NCBI GenBank assembly: GCA_036495225.1
Contig: DASXNG010000096.1
Coordinates: 1 to 12,654 of the forward strand
Source of the DNA: Galbitalea sp036495225
GTDB lineage: Bacteria > Actinomycetota > Actinomycetes > Actinomycetales > Microbacteriaceae
DNA length: 12,654 bases
Direction: 5' to 3'
Shown here in pieces: positions 7,418 to 12,654 of the stretch (positions within the stretch are counted from its first letter, which is position 1; each line of letters opens with the position of its first letter). A program made the position numbers and the translations under genes. The notes beneath the pieces were generated by a model that worked only from the letters and a program-made list of their open reading frames with translations, did not search any database and had not been told where the DNA came from.

Positions 7418-7476
7418 ATTCGTTGGTTGTGCCAAGGTTGGATGCTCCAACGATAACATTCGTTGGCGCTGCCAAC
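7418..7476. promoter_or_regulatory. Cluster of three GTTGG-N5-CCAAC palindromes, candidate MarR operators
   Basis: Site 1 is GTTGGTTGTGCCAAG (7422-7436), site 2 GTTGGATGCTCCAAC (7437-7451), site 3 GTTGGCGCTGCCAAC (7462-7476). Sites 2 and 3 are perfect 6+3+6 palindromes; site 1 is imperfect. Sites 1 and 2 touch. Sites 1 and 3 are also a direct repeat: ATTCGTTGG-NNN-TGCCAA recurs at 7418-7435 and 7458-7475, exactly 40 bases apart, with 15 of 18 bases the same. The cluster fills most of the 92-base gap between the unknown gene (start 7405) and marR (start 7498), beginning 17 bases from one start codon and ending 21 bases from the other. Binding by the adjacent MarR protein would shut both promoters. 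That MarR is the binder is inferred from position and symmetry. Confidence 0.75.
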
Positions 7477-7497
7477 AACCTGTTAGGCTGCTGAATC

Positions 7498-7968
7498 GTG
7501 GATTCCGTGCGACCGCTGGCGACTGATTCGGCTCCCGATCGGGTCAAGGATCGGGCAACCTGGTTGATCCGCCGTGCATACGCACGATCGAGCACCCTCC
7601 TCGACGAGGGGTTCGCTGGCGGCGCGGACGGCCTGCGCGGCTACCATTTCCGGCTGCTCGCCGCCTTGGAAAATACGGCTCCCCTGAGCCAGGTAGAGCT
7701 CGGAAAACTGACCAGCATCGATCCAAGCGATGTCACGGCAACGATCGTCGAGCTGGAGACACTCGGCCTCGTCGAGCGCAGCGTCGACCAAAATGACCGC
7801 CGACGCAATCTGGTGGCCATCACCAGCGCTGGACTCGCGCGACTCGAGGGCCTCGATGCGCTCGTCTCGGAAATCCAGGAGCGCGTACTCGAACCCCTCT
7901 CCACGACCGAGCGGACTGAGTTCCTTCGGATGCTCCGTAAACTCGGCGGCGCGCCGCCTGCTGACTAG
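7498..7968 (+). CDS. MarR-family transcriptional regulator
   Basis: A 156-residue winged-helix regulator of usual MarR length. The order is an N-terminal dimer helix (about 13-37), then FRLLAALENTAPLSQVELGK, the recognition-helix region SIDPSDVTATIVELETLGLV (about 73-92), the wing VDQNDRRRNLVAIT (96-109) carrying the typical D-x-R-R basic tip, and a C-terminal dimer helix ending in LRKLGG. It has no Cys residues, so it is not an OhrR-type thiol sensor. The start GTG at 7498 has no clear Shine-Dalgarno sequence; a short or absent leader is possible. It is divergent from the unknown gene across the palindrome cluster and convergent with the DyP peroxidase, sharing the CTAG stop. The ligand is unknown. 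Control of itself and the divergent gene is the likeliest role. Confidence 0.92.
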   Translation: MDSVRPLATDSAPDRVKDRATWLIRRAYARSSTLLDEGFAGGADGLRGYHFRLLAALENTAPLSQVELGKLTSIDPSDVTATIVELETLGLVERSVDQNDRRRNLVAITSAGLARLEGLDALVSEIQERVLEPLSTTERTEFLRMLRKLGGAPPAD

Positions 7969-7976
7969 CCGCCGAG
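7942..7976. terminator. Hairpin across the MarR/DyP convergent stop codons, candidate bidirectional terminator
   Basis: CTCGGCGGC (7942-7950) pairs perfectly with GCCGCCGAG (7968-7976) around a 17-base loop that contains both stop codons. An alternative within it is the perfect 14-base palindrome GGCGGCGCGCCGCC (7945-7958). There is no intergenic space here, so any terminator must lie in coding sequence. There is no U-tract, and GC-rich palindromes arise by chance in this background. Confidence 0.35.
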
Positions 7977-8915
7977 GCTCTCCAGCAACTCGTTCGACGG
8001 CACGAAGTACGTCGACCCGGTGATGGCGGTCGAGAAGTCGAGTATGCGGTCGTAGTCGCCAGGCGGCGAGCCGATGAACATTCGCTTCAACATGGCCTCA
8101 ATCGTGGACAGGTCCGCGGCGTACCCGATGAAGTAGGTGCCGAACTCCTTTTGCCCCGGGCGCCCGAACGGCATGTTGTCACGAAGGATGTCGCGCTCGA
8201 CTCCGTCAAACCCGGTGACGGTATTCAAGCCCTTATGGGACAGACGCGTGCCGTCGTCCTCGAGCTCAACATTGTCGGCCTTGGTCCGCCCGACGATTCG
8301 CTCCTGCTCTGCGACCGAGAGCGTTGCCCACGCCTCAAGGTCGTGAAGGTACTTCTGCACGACAACGTAGCTGCCGCCCGCGAAATCTGGATCCTCGTCG
8401 CCGATGATCGTGTCATGTTCGACGGCCGCGCCGGTTGGGTTCTCGGTGCCATCAACGAAACCGAGTAGGTCACGCGAGTCGAAGTATCGAAAACCGGTCA
8501 CCTCGTCTTCGACGCTCACGTCCGACCCAAGCTTGTCGAGCAGTAACCGCTCAAGCTCGAAGCAGAAGTCCGTCCGCTCCGCGCGAATGTGGAACAACAG
8601 GTCTCCGGGAGTCGACGCAGCCGTGTGCCTGTCGCCCCGGATTTCAGAAAATCGATGCAACTGCAGGGGCCGGGATGTGCGCCCGAGTCGATCCCACAGG
8701 TCGCGGCCGATTCCGACGATGCACGAGAGGTGTGCGGACAGGTCCCGAAATCCGACGGCCCGAACGAGTGCGCCGATGTCCGCGACCACGCCCATGACAG
8801 CGTCTCGCGCGGCATCCGAGTCGCCGACCGTCGCAATGAGGAAAATCGCAGACTGCGACAGCGGCGCGTTGACGCTCTGAGGCTCGATGGGAACTCTGGC
8901 CCAGCTGGCGTCCAC
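7965..8915 (-). CDS. Dye-decolorizing peroxidase, DypB/YfeX-like
   Basis: A 316-residue heme peroxidase that uses H2O2 to oxidise dyes, phenolics or metal ions. The family signature GFVDGTENP is present with Asp155. The proximal heme ligand is His227 in RLSHKGLNTV, and the distal pair is Arg245 and Asn247 in ILRDNMPFGRPGQ. These match in order and almost in number the Asp153, His226, Arg244 and Asn246 of Rhodococcus DypB. No Tat or Sec signal is visible, so it should be cytoplasmic. The frame is open to ATG 8990, but I choose GTG 8915: AAGGAGG lies 8 bases upstream, and homologues begin near EPQSVNAPL. The longer form would overlap the divergent epimerase start. The C-terminus stops soon after the core and lacks the encapsulin cargo tail of some DyPs. 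It is convergent with marR. Confidence 0.93.
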   Translation of the reverse strand: MDASWARVPIEPQSVNAPLSQSAIFLIATVGDSDAARDAVMGVVADIGALVRAVGFRDLSAHLSCIVGIGRDLWDRLGRTSRPLQLHRFSEIRGDRHTAASTPGDLLFHIRAERTDFCFELERLLLDKLGSDVSVEDEVTGFRYFDSRDLLGFVDGTENPTGAAVEHDTIIGDEDPDFAGGSYVVVQKYLHDLEAWATLSVAEQERIVGRTKADNVELEDDGTRLSHKGLNTVTGFDGVERDILRDNMPFGRPGQKEFGTYFIGYAADLSTIEAMLKRMFIGSPPGDYDRILDFSTAITGSTYFVPSNELLESLGG

Positions 8916-8923
8916 CAAAGCGT

Positions 8924-8930
8924 CCTCCTT
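8924..8930 (-). promoter_or_regulatory. Ribosome binding site that fixes the DyP start
   Basis: Minus-strand AAGGAGG, an ideal Shine-Dalgarno sequence, stands 8 bases before GTG 8915. This argues against the upstream ATG codons at 8990 and 8984, which would add 25 or 23 residues absent from the conserved fold. Confidence 0.7.
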
Positions 8931-8988
8931 GCTCGGGCTGGTCACCGATCTGTTCAGAATAGCCACGCCCACTGCCAGACTCATAGCC

Positions 8989-9921
8989 ATGACGCGTCAC
9001 CTGGTGGTTGGAGTGGGACTCGTCGGCGGACCGCTTGCCGAGGCACTCGTCGCAAGAGGCGACGACGTTACGGTCGCCACGCGCTCAGCGACAGTCATCG
9101 TCGGTGCTGAGCCAGTGAAGTTGGACGCGAGAGACCGGGCGGCCTTCGTCATGGCCGCCAAGGGTGCCGACAGGATCTTCCTCTGCACGAACCCGCCGTA
9201 TCCGAAGTGGACCTCGGACTGGCCGCCCATCTACGCTTCCGCGATTGCCGCTGCGACTGCGTCGGATGCGAGCCTGGTGATGATGGGAAACCTTTACGGG
9301 TACGGCGAGCCAACCGGACCGATGACGGAACACTCACCCCAACTGACCGGCGAAAGCAAGGGGCTGGTACGCAAGGCCGGGTGGGAGGCAGTACTGGCGG
9401 CAAGCGGCCGCGGCGAGCTACGAGCAGTGGAGGTGCGGGCGAGCGACTACTTCGGCCCGGGCACCAAGGGCACGTCACACCTGGGCGAAGGATTCTTCCG
9501 TCCCGTGCTCGCATCGAAGACGGCGAGAGTTGTCGGCAATCCCGCGGTCGAACACAGTTGGAGCTATCTTCCAGACATCGTCGCCACGATGATCGCCGCA
9601 GGCGACCACTCAGGAGCGTGGGGCCGCGCCTGGCATGTGCCGAGTAATTCGCCCATCTCTCGAACTGCGATCACAGCACAGATCAATGCCCGATGGAACG
9701 TCGGGGGCAAAGTCGCTCAACTTCCCGACTGGCTGCTGGCGGGGCTTGGCCTCTTCAACCCGATGATGCGGGAGATCGCGGCATCCAGCTATCAGTTCCG
9801 CGTGCCCTTCGTGATCGATTCGACCGAGACCGAGCAACTGCTTTCGGTGGCGGCGACACCATGGGACGAGGCCCTGGCGGCAACCGTCGAACACTACCGA
9901 GCGGTCCCAGCAACGACGTGA
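8989..9921 (+). CDS. NAD(P)-binding SDR / epimerase-like protein, atypical
   Basis: A 310-residue extended-SDR-like protein with a Rossmann fold at its N-terminus: HLVVGVGLVGGPLAEAL has the GxGxxG pattern (Gly8, Gly10, Gly13), and Arg32 after strand 2 (VATRS) would suit NADP(H). The stretch SLVMMGNLYGYGEP (95-108) is where epimerases carry the Ser/Tyr of the active site. However, no YxxxK motif follows: the segment around residues 121-129 reads GESKGLVRK. The later DYFGPG, HSWSYLPDIV and NPMMREI fit the substrate part of epimerase/dehydratase-family proteins. ATG 8989 is preferred because the Rossmann strand begins right after it; an open frame from 8887 adds an unlikely leader. No good ribosome binding site is visible. 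It is divergent from DyP with 73 bases between. The substrate and reaction are unknown. Confidence 0.83.
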   Translation: MTRHLVVGVGLVGGPLAEALVARGDDVTVATRSATVIVGAEPVKLDARDRAAFVMAAKGADRIFLCTNPPYPKWTSDWPPIYASAIAAATASDASLVMMGNLYGYGEPTGPMTEHSPQLTGESKGLVRKAGWEAVLAASGRGELRAVEVRASDYFGPGTKGTSHLGEGFFRPVLASKTARVVGNPAVEHSWSYLPDIVATMIAAGDHSGAWGRAWHVPSNSPISRTAITAQINARWNVGGKVAQLPDWLLAGLGLFNPMMREIAASSYQFRVPFVIDSTETEQLLSVAATPWDEALAATVEHYRAVPATT

Positions 9922-9931
9922 CCAGCAAGCG

Positions 9932-10246
9932 CTAGTCGAACGGGATGTGAGCCGGGGGCCTGCGACGGCGAATCAGCAGCGCAACCGAAATCGCGATCAC
10001 GGTGATCAGCACGAGCAGGAGAACGGCCGCAACCTCGACCGCAGTGAACATCCAGGGCGCGGCCGTCTGGACCTCAGTTGTCGCCGAAGCGACAGACCCG
10101 GCCGAAGACGTTGGGGCAATCGAAACGGCTGGCTTGATGGCGGAAACGTTGTGGGCGAGCTCGTGGGTCGGCACCACGAGCGTGATCGCGAGCGCGATCG
10201 CGACGATCGGTGCGGCTATCAGCTGGTGACGGGTCATTCTCGACAT
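9932..10246 (-). CDS. Small membrane protein, two hydrophobic segments
   Basis: I do not recognise this 104-residue protein. It has an N-terminal hydrophobic segment (about residues 9-25, LIAAPIVAIALAITLVV) that could be a signal or membrane anchor, a Ser/Thr/Ala-rich stretch (about 30-70) and a strong membrane helix at about 75-97. The tail RRRRPPAHIPFD is basic and should stay inside the cell. Both ends would then be cytoplasmic, or a cleaved signal would leave a single-pass protein. There is no sortase motif. The start ATG at 10246 is chosen because GAGGGGG (10252-10258) stands 5 bases upstream; the open frame continues upstream to 10351 but gives non-membrane, Arg-rich sequence. It lies downstream of the DUF72 gene on the same strand, after 126 bases, and is convergent with the epimerase-like gene. 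Confidence 0.72.
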   Translation of the reverse strand: MSRMTRHQLIAAPIVAIALAITLVVPTHELAHNVSAIKPAVSIAPTSSAGSVASATTEVQTAAPWMFTAVEVAAVLLLVLITVIAISVALLIRRRRPPAHIPFD

Positions 10247-10251
10247 CCGGA

Positions 10252-10258
10252 CCCCCTC
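10252..10258 (-). promoter_or_regulatory. Ribosome binding site fixing the small membrane protein start
   Basis: Minus-strand GAGGGGG, 5 bases before ATG 10246. It decides against the longer open frame from 10351. Confidence 0.55.
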
Positions 10259-10266
10259 GAGCCCTG

Positions 10267-10297
10267 GCGATCCTGCAATCGGCCCCCGCCGGATCGC
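10267..10297. other. Inverted repeat in the gap upstream of the small membrane protein
   Basis: GCGATCC (10267-10273) and GGATCGC (10291-10297) are perfect complements around a 17-base centre that itself can fold (CGGC-CCCC-GCCG, 10280-10291, sharing one base with the outer arm). It lies 9 bases beyond the ribosome binding site of the small membrane protein and about 75 bases beyond the DUF72 stop. It could be a regulator site or a weak terminator; nothing else is evident in 10247-10372. Confidence 0.25.
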
Positions 10298-10372
10298 TAC
10301 GATCGAGTGCCTGCCACGAACGGTAGTTTTCGCGTCTGCGTGTGGCCTCACCCGAGAAGAATGACTTTCCGG

Positions 10373-11197
10373 CTATCCCCACTCGATCCCCAGCCGCGAC
10401 GCCAGGGCGACCGCGTCGAATGGTGCCCGCACCTTCATGTCATTGTCGAAGTAGACATACACATCGCGGCCGTCCTCCAGCCATCCGCGAATGTCCGCCG
10501 CCCAGGTATCCAGTGCGCTGTCGGTGTAACCGCTCGCGTACAGTTCCTCGGCGCCATGCAGCCGAACGTAGACGAAATCGCTGGTGACGGTTCGGTTCTG
10601 CGGCCACTTTCCGGCCGTGTCCGCGATTACGAAAGCGATGCCGTTGGCGCGCAGCAGACCAGCAACCGAGTCGCCGATGAACTCGGGATGTCGCGCCTCG
10701 AGCGCGTGCAGCATGGGACTCTCCGGTTGGCCCTCCAGCCACTCGCGGCCGTCGAGCCGCGCATCGTGCTTCCGCGCCAGTGCGAGCGCCTGCGAAGTCG
10801 TGCGGGGAAGTTTTGCAAAAAATGCCTCAAGCTGCTCGGCGTCGAACGCGTGCCGCTCGGGGAGTTGCCAGAGGATCGGTCCGAGCTTGTCCCGAAGAGC
10901 GAGCACCCCGGACGCGAAGAAGTTTGCCAGCGGGATTTCGATGTCGTTCAGCCGTTTGAGGTGTGTGATGAATCGGCCGCCCTTGACCGAGAACACGAAG
11001 CCCGGCGGCGTCTCGGCGTACCAGTCGAGATAGTTCTGCGGCCGCTGCAGCGAGTAGAAGGAACCGTTGAGCTCGATGGAACTCAGCCGACTCGACGAGT
11101 ATTCGAGCTCGCGACGCTGAGGCAGATCCTTCGGGTACCACTCACCCCGCCACGGCGGGTAGCGCCAGCCAGAGATGCCCACCCGTGCGATCGCCAT
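10373..11197 (-). CDS. DUF72 (YecE-like) protein
   Basis: A 274-residue protein of the widespread YecE/DUF72 family, which has a TIM-barrel-like fold and no settled biochemical role. Family landmarks are the start ARVGISGWRYPPWRGEWYP (residues 4-22), SSIELNGSFYSL (about 39-50), PGFVFSVKGGRFITH (about 65-79), LGPILWQLPE in the middle, and FVYVRLHG followed by VYVYFDND near the C-terminus. The length is normal. ATG 11197 fits because the conserved first strand begins three residues later. A GAGG sits only one base before the ATG, too close to serve, so the mRNA may be leaderless or coupled to galE, whose stop is 23 bases upstream. It is on the same strand as galE and the DeoR gene. Members often show conserved Glu and Asp residues suggestive of an enzyme, but no substrate can be named. 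Confidence 0.9.
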   Translation of the reverse strand: MAIARVGISGWRYPPWRGEWYPKDLPQRRELEYSSSRLSSIELNGSFYSLQRPQNYLDWYAETPPGFVFSVKGGRFITHLKRLNDIEIPLANFFASGVLALRDKLGPILWQLPERHAFDAEQLEAFFAKLPRTTSQALALARKHDARLDGREWLEGQPESPMLHALEARHPEFIGDSVAGLLRANGIAFVIADTAGKWPQNRTVTSDFVYVRLHGAEELYASGYTDSALDTWAADIRGWLEDGRDVYVYFDNDMKVRAPFDAVALASRLGIEWG

Positions 11198-11220
11198 ACC
11201 TCGACGCTAGCCCCGATGCT

Positions 11221-12186
11221 TCACCGCGCCGAGTGAAGTCTCGCCCGCCAGGCCGACTCAACCATGTCATCGAGCGAGTGTCTCATCGCCCAGTCGATGT
11301 CGCGTGCCGCGAGCGCCCCACTGGCGACTATGCGTGCGGGATCACCCGGCCGACGTGGTGCGATCGTTGGCGTGAACGGGGTCTCGGTGATCCTTGAGAT
11401 TGCCGACATGATCTCTGCCACCGACAGTCCGGTCCCACTGCCGAGGTTGTAGACGGGCTCGAGCGCGCTCCCATCTTCCAGCGCTCGGGCAGCCGCAACG
11501 TGCGAAACGGCGAGGTCGGACACGTGGATGTAGTCGCGCACGTTTGTTCCGTCAGGAGTCGCATAGTCGTTGCCGTTGATCTGCGGTGTGCGTCCGTCGA
11601 GCAGCGCGTCGAAGACGAGAGGGAAGAGATTGTGGGGACTCGCGTCGTAAACGGCGGGATCCCCCGACCCGACGACGTTGAAGTAGCGCAGCGAGGTGTG
11701 GCGAAGGCCCACTGCGACGGCTTGATCACGCAGAAGCCACTCCCCGATGAGCTTCGACTCCCCGTAAGGGGATTCGGGAGTGCACGGCGTCTCCTCCGTC
11801 ACGAGCTCGACCTGCGGGGTGCCATACACCGCAGCGCTCGAAGAGAACACGATTCGGTCGACCTGACGGTCCGCCATGACACCGAGCAGGGTCGACGTAC
11901 CGGTGACGTTCTGCTCGTAGGTGTGGAGTGGTCGCTGCACGGAAACGCCCGCGTATTTGAACCCCGCGACGTGAATGACGCCGGTGACCGCGTGATCGTT
12001 GATGGTGCGCATGAGCGCCCCGGCATCGAGGATGCTCGCCTGCACGAACGGCACGCCGCCCGGGATGAACGAACGAAAGCCCGTTGACAGGTCATCGATC
12101 ACAATCGGTTGGAGCCCGGCGTCTGAAAGCGCACGAACGATGTGCGCGCCGATGTATCCGGCACCACCAGTGACCAACCACGACAT
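11221..12186 (-). CDS. galE: UDP-glucose 4-epimerase
   Basis: A 321-residue extended SDR that interconverts UDP-glucose and UDP-galactose in the Leloir pathway and sugar-nucleotide supply. It shows the NAD-binding TGGAGYIG (residues 6-13), IDDLSTGFRSF after strand 2, IVFSSSAAVYG carrying the active-site Ser, catalytic Tyr141 and Lys145 in SPYGESK, LRYFNVVG, and TNVRDYIHVSDLA followed by YNLGSGTGLSV, all typical of GalE. The start ATG at 12186 has GGAGGAA 10 bases upstream; the open frame continues to 12294 but the extra 36 residues are not family-like and overlap the DeoR gene. The 34-base gap to the DeoR stop indicates one operon. GalE is sometimes confused with other UDP-sugar epimerases, but the full motif set makes galE the best call. 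Confidence 0.92.
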   Translation of the reverse strand: MSWLVTGGAGYIGAHIVRALSDAGLQPIVIDDLSTGFRSFIPGGVPFVQASILDAGALMRTINDHAVTGVIHVAGFKYAGVSVQRPLHTYEQNVTGTSTLLGVMADRQVDRIVFSSSAAVYGTPQVELVTEETPCTPESPYGESKLIGEWLLRDQAVAVGLRHTSLRYFNVVGSGDPAVYDASPHNLFPLVFDALLDGRTPQINGNDYATPDGTNVRDYIHVSDLAVSHVAAARALEDGSALEPVYNLGSGTGLSVAEIMSAISRITETPFTPTIAPRRPGDPARIVASGALAARDIDWAMRHSLDDMVESAWRARLHSAR

Positions 12187-12196
12187 GTTTCGTCCG

Positions 12197-12203
12197 TTCC
12201 TCC
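12197..12203 (-). promoter_or_regulatory. Ribosome binding site of galE
   Basis: Minus-strand GGAGGAA, 10 bases before ATG 12186, in the short DeoR-galE gap. It fixes the galE start below the longer open frame. Confidence 0.6.
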
Positions 12204-12220
12204 GAGTGTCTGGGACCGCG

Positions 12221-12654
12221 CTATGCGACCGACGCTGCGACGGTGACGTCGAGCCCGGCCGCGCGAAGGCGCTCGAGAGTAGAGGGATCGGCATCGCGAC
12301 TCGTGATCAGCCCGTGAATGTCCTGGATTGACGCGACGCGGCTGTGCTGGGTGACCCCGAGCTTGCTCGCGTCAGCCACAACGATGCCGCGCGCAGCGGC
12401 CGCGAGCATCCTTCTTTTGATGTCCGCCTCCGGCAGGTTCACATTGGTGATCCCGGAAACCTCGTCAACACCACTGCACCCGATGAACGCGATGTCGGCA
12501 CGAATCTGCGTGAGCACCGCGCCGGCGAGAGGGTCGACGAGTGAATGCTGGAGGGGCCGGAGCGTACCGCCCGTCACTATCACCGTGAACCTGGGGATGA
12601 CGTGCTCGAGTGTGACGGCGATGTTCAACGCACTGGTGACAACCACGACATCGG
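12221..12654 (-). CDS. DeoR-family regulator, C-terminal sensor domain (5' end beyond window)
   Basis: The last 143 residues of a DeoR/GlpR-type regulator; the helix-turn-helix part lies outside the right edge, and the frame is open to the edge. The visible portion is the DeoR_C sugar-phosphate sensor domain: TSALNIAVTLEH, then VTGGTLRPLQHSLVDPLAG, ADIAFIGCSGVDEVSGITN, EADIKRRMLAAAARGIVVAD with the conserved Lys-Arg, and ASKLGVTQHSRVASI. Such domains bind phosphorylated sugars or polyols. The downstream galE after 34 bases suggests that it controls galactose or related sugar genes (inference). Genes upstream would be needed to confirm this. A stand-alone sensor domain is possible but unlikely. 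Confidence 0.88.
   Translation of the reverse strand, partial: DVVVVTSALNIAVTLEHVIPRFTVIVTGGTLRPLQHSLVDPLAGAVLTQIRADIAFIGCSGVDEVSGITNVNLPEADIKRRMLAAAARGIVVADASKLGVTQHSRVASIQDIHGLITSRDADPSTLERLRAAGLDVTVAASVA

Noticed and set aside
7406..7497. CRISPR or mobile-element repeats, suggested by the repeated TTGG/CCAA units
   Set aside because: Only three short palindromes with no uniform spacers, placed exactly between two divergent genes; an operator cluster explains them better.
7965..8000. Encapsulin cargo-loading peptide at the DyP C-terminus
   Set aside because: The protein ends at the core fold with NELLESLGG; no GSLGIGSLK-like extension is present, and no encapsulin gene lies in the window.
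8887..8988. An earlier start for the SDR-like gene at 8887
   Set aside because: It would overlap the DyP start region and add 34 residues before the Rossmann strand, which normally begins at the N-terminus.
9947..11236. A 429-residue open frame on the plus strand opposite DUF72 and the small membrane protein
   Set aside because: Charged low-complexity product without motifs, while the minus strand gives a well-conserved DUF72 protein with full landmarks.
12187..12294. An earlier start for galE at 12294
   Set aside because: The extra 36 residues overlap the DeoR gene, and the good ribosome binding site at 12197-12203 points to ATG 12186.

Overview
The window is high-GC DNA with the third-codon-position GC bias, GTG starts and dense gene packing of an actinobacterium. 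The gene mix (DypB-like peroxidase, YecE/DUF72 protein, GH3 plus MFS plus TetR sugar locus) fits Microbacteriaceae or a close relative, but this is inferred from style and gene content, not from a marker gene. I found no rRNA, tRNA, CRISPR array, insertion sequence or integrase. No gene-free stretch exceeds 300 bases.

Layout. (1) 1-2756: the start of a minus-strand gene runs off the left edge and is divergent from a FUSC-family membrane protein. The FUSC gene is translationally coupled by an ATGA overlap to a small YjdJ-type GNAT. (2) 2757-2916: a 160-base convergent gap holding one strong GC-rich hairpin, probably a two-way terminator. (3) 2917-6826: a glycoside-use locus, with a GH3 glycosidase downstream of an MFS transporter on the minus strand and a divergent TetR regulator. 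The 150-base shared promoter region carries imperfect inverted repeats. (4) 6833-7968: a protein of unknown function (degenerate receiver-like fold plus a beta-rich C-terminal part), divergent from a MarR regulator. The 92 bases between them hold three 15-bp palindromes of the form GTTGG-N5-CCAAC or close to it. (5) 7965-9921: a DypB-type dye-decolorizing peroxidase, convergent with MarR and sharing a CTAG stop with it. It is divergent from an atypical NAD(P)-binding SDR/epimerase. (6) 9932-12654: a minus-strand run in the order DeoR regulator (C-terminal sensor part only, cut by the window edge), galE, YecE/DUF72 protein, small two-segment membrane protein.

How it works together (inference): TetR probably controls import (MFS) and intracellular hydrolysis (GH3) of a glycoside. 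MarR probably controls itself and the unknown divergent gene through the palindrome cluster. DeoR-galE looks like the end of a galactose or sugar-nucleotide operon. Three convergent gene pairs (6826/6833, 7968/7965, 9921/9932) have almost no space between them, so terminators must lie inside coding sequence or antisense read-through must occur. The most novel parts are the MarR palindrome cluster with its unknown partner gene, and the stop-sharing MarR/DyP junction.
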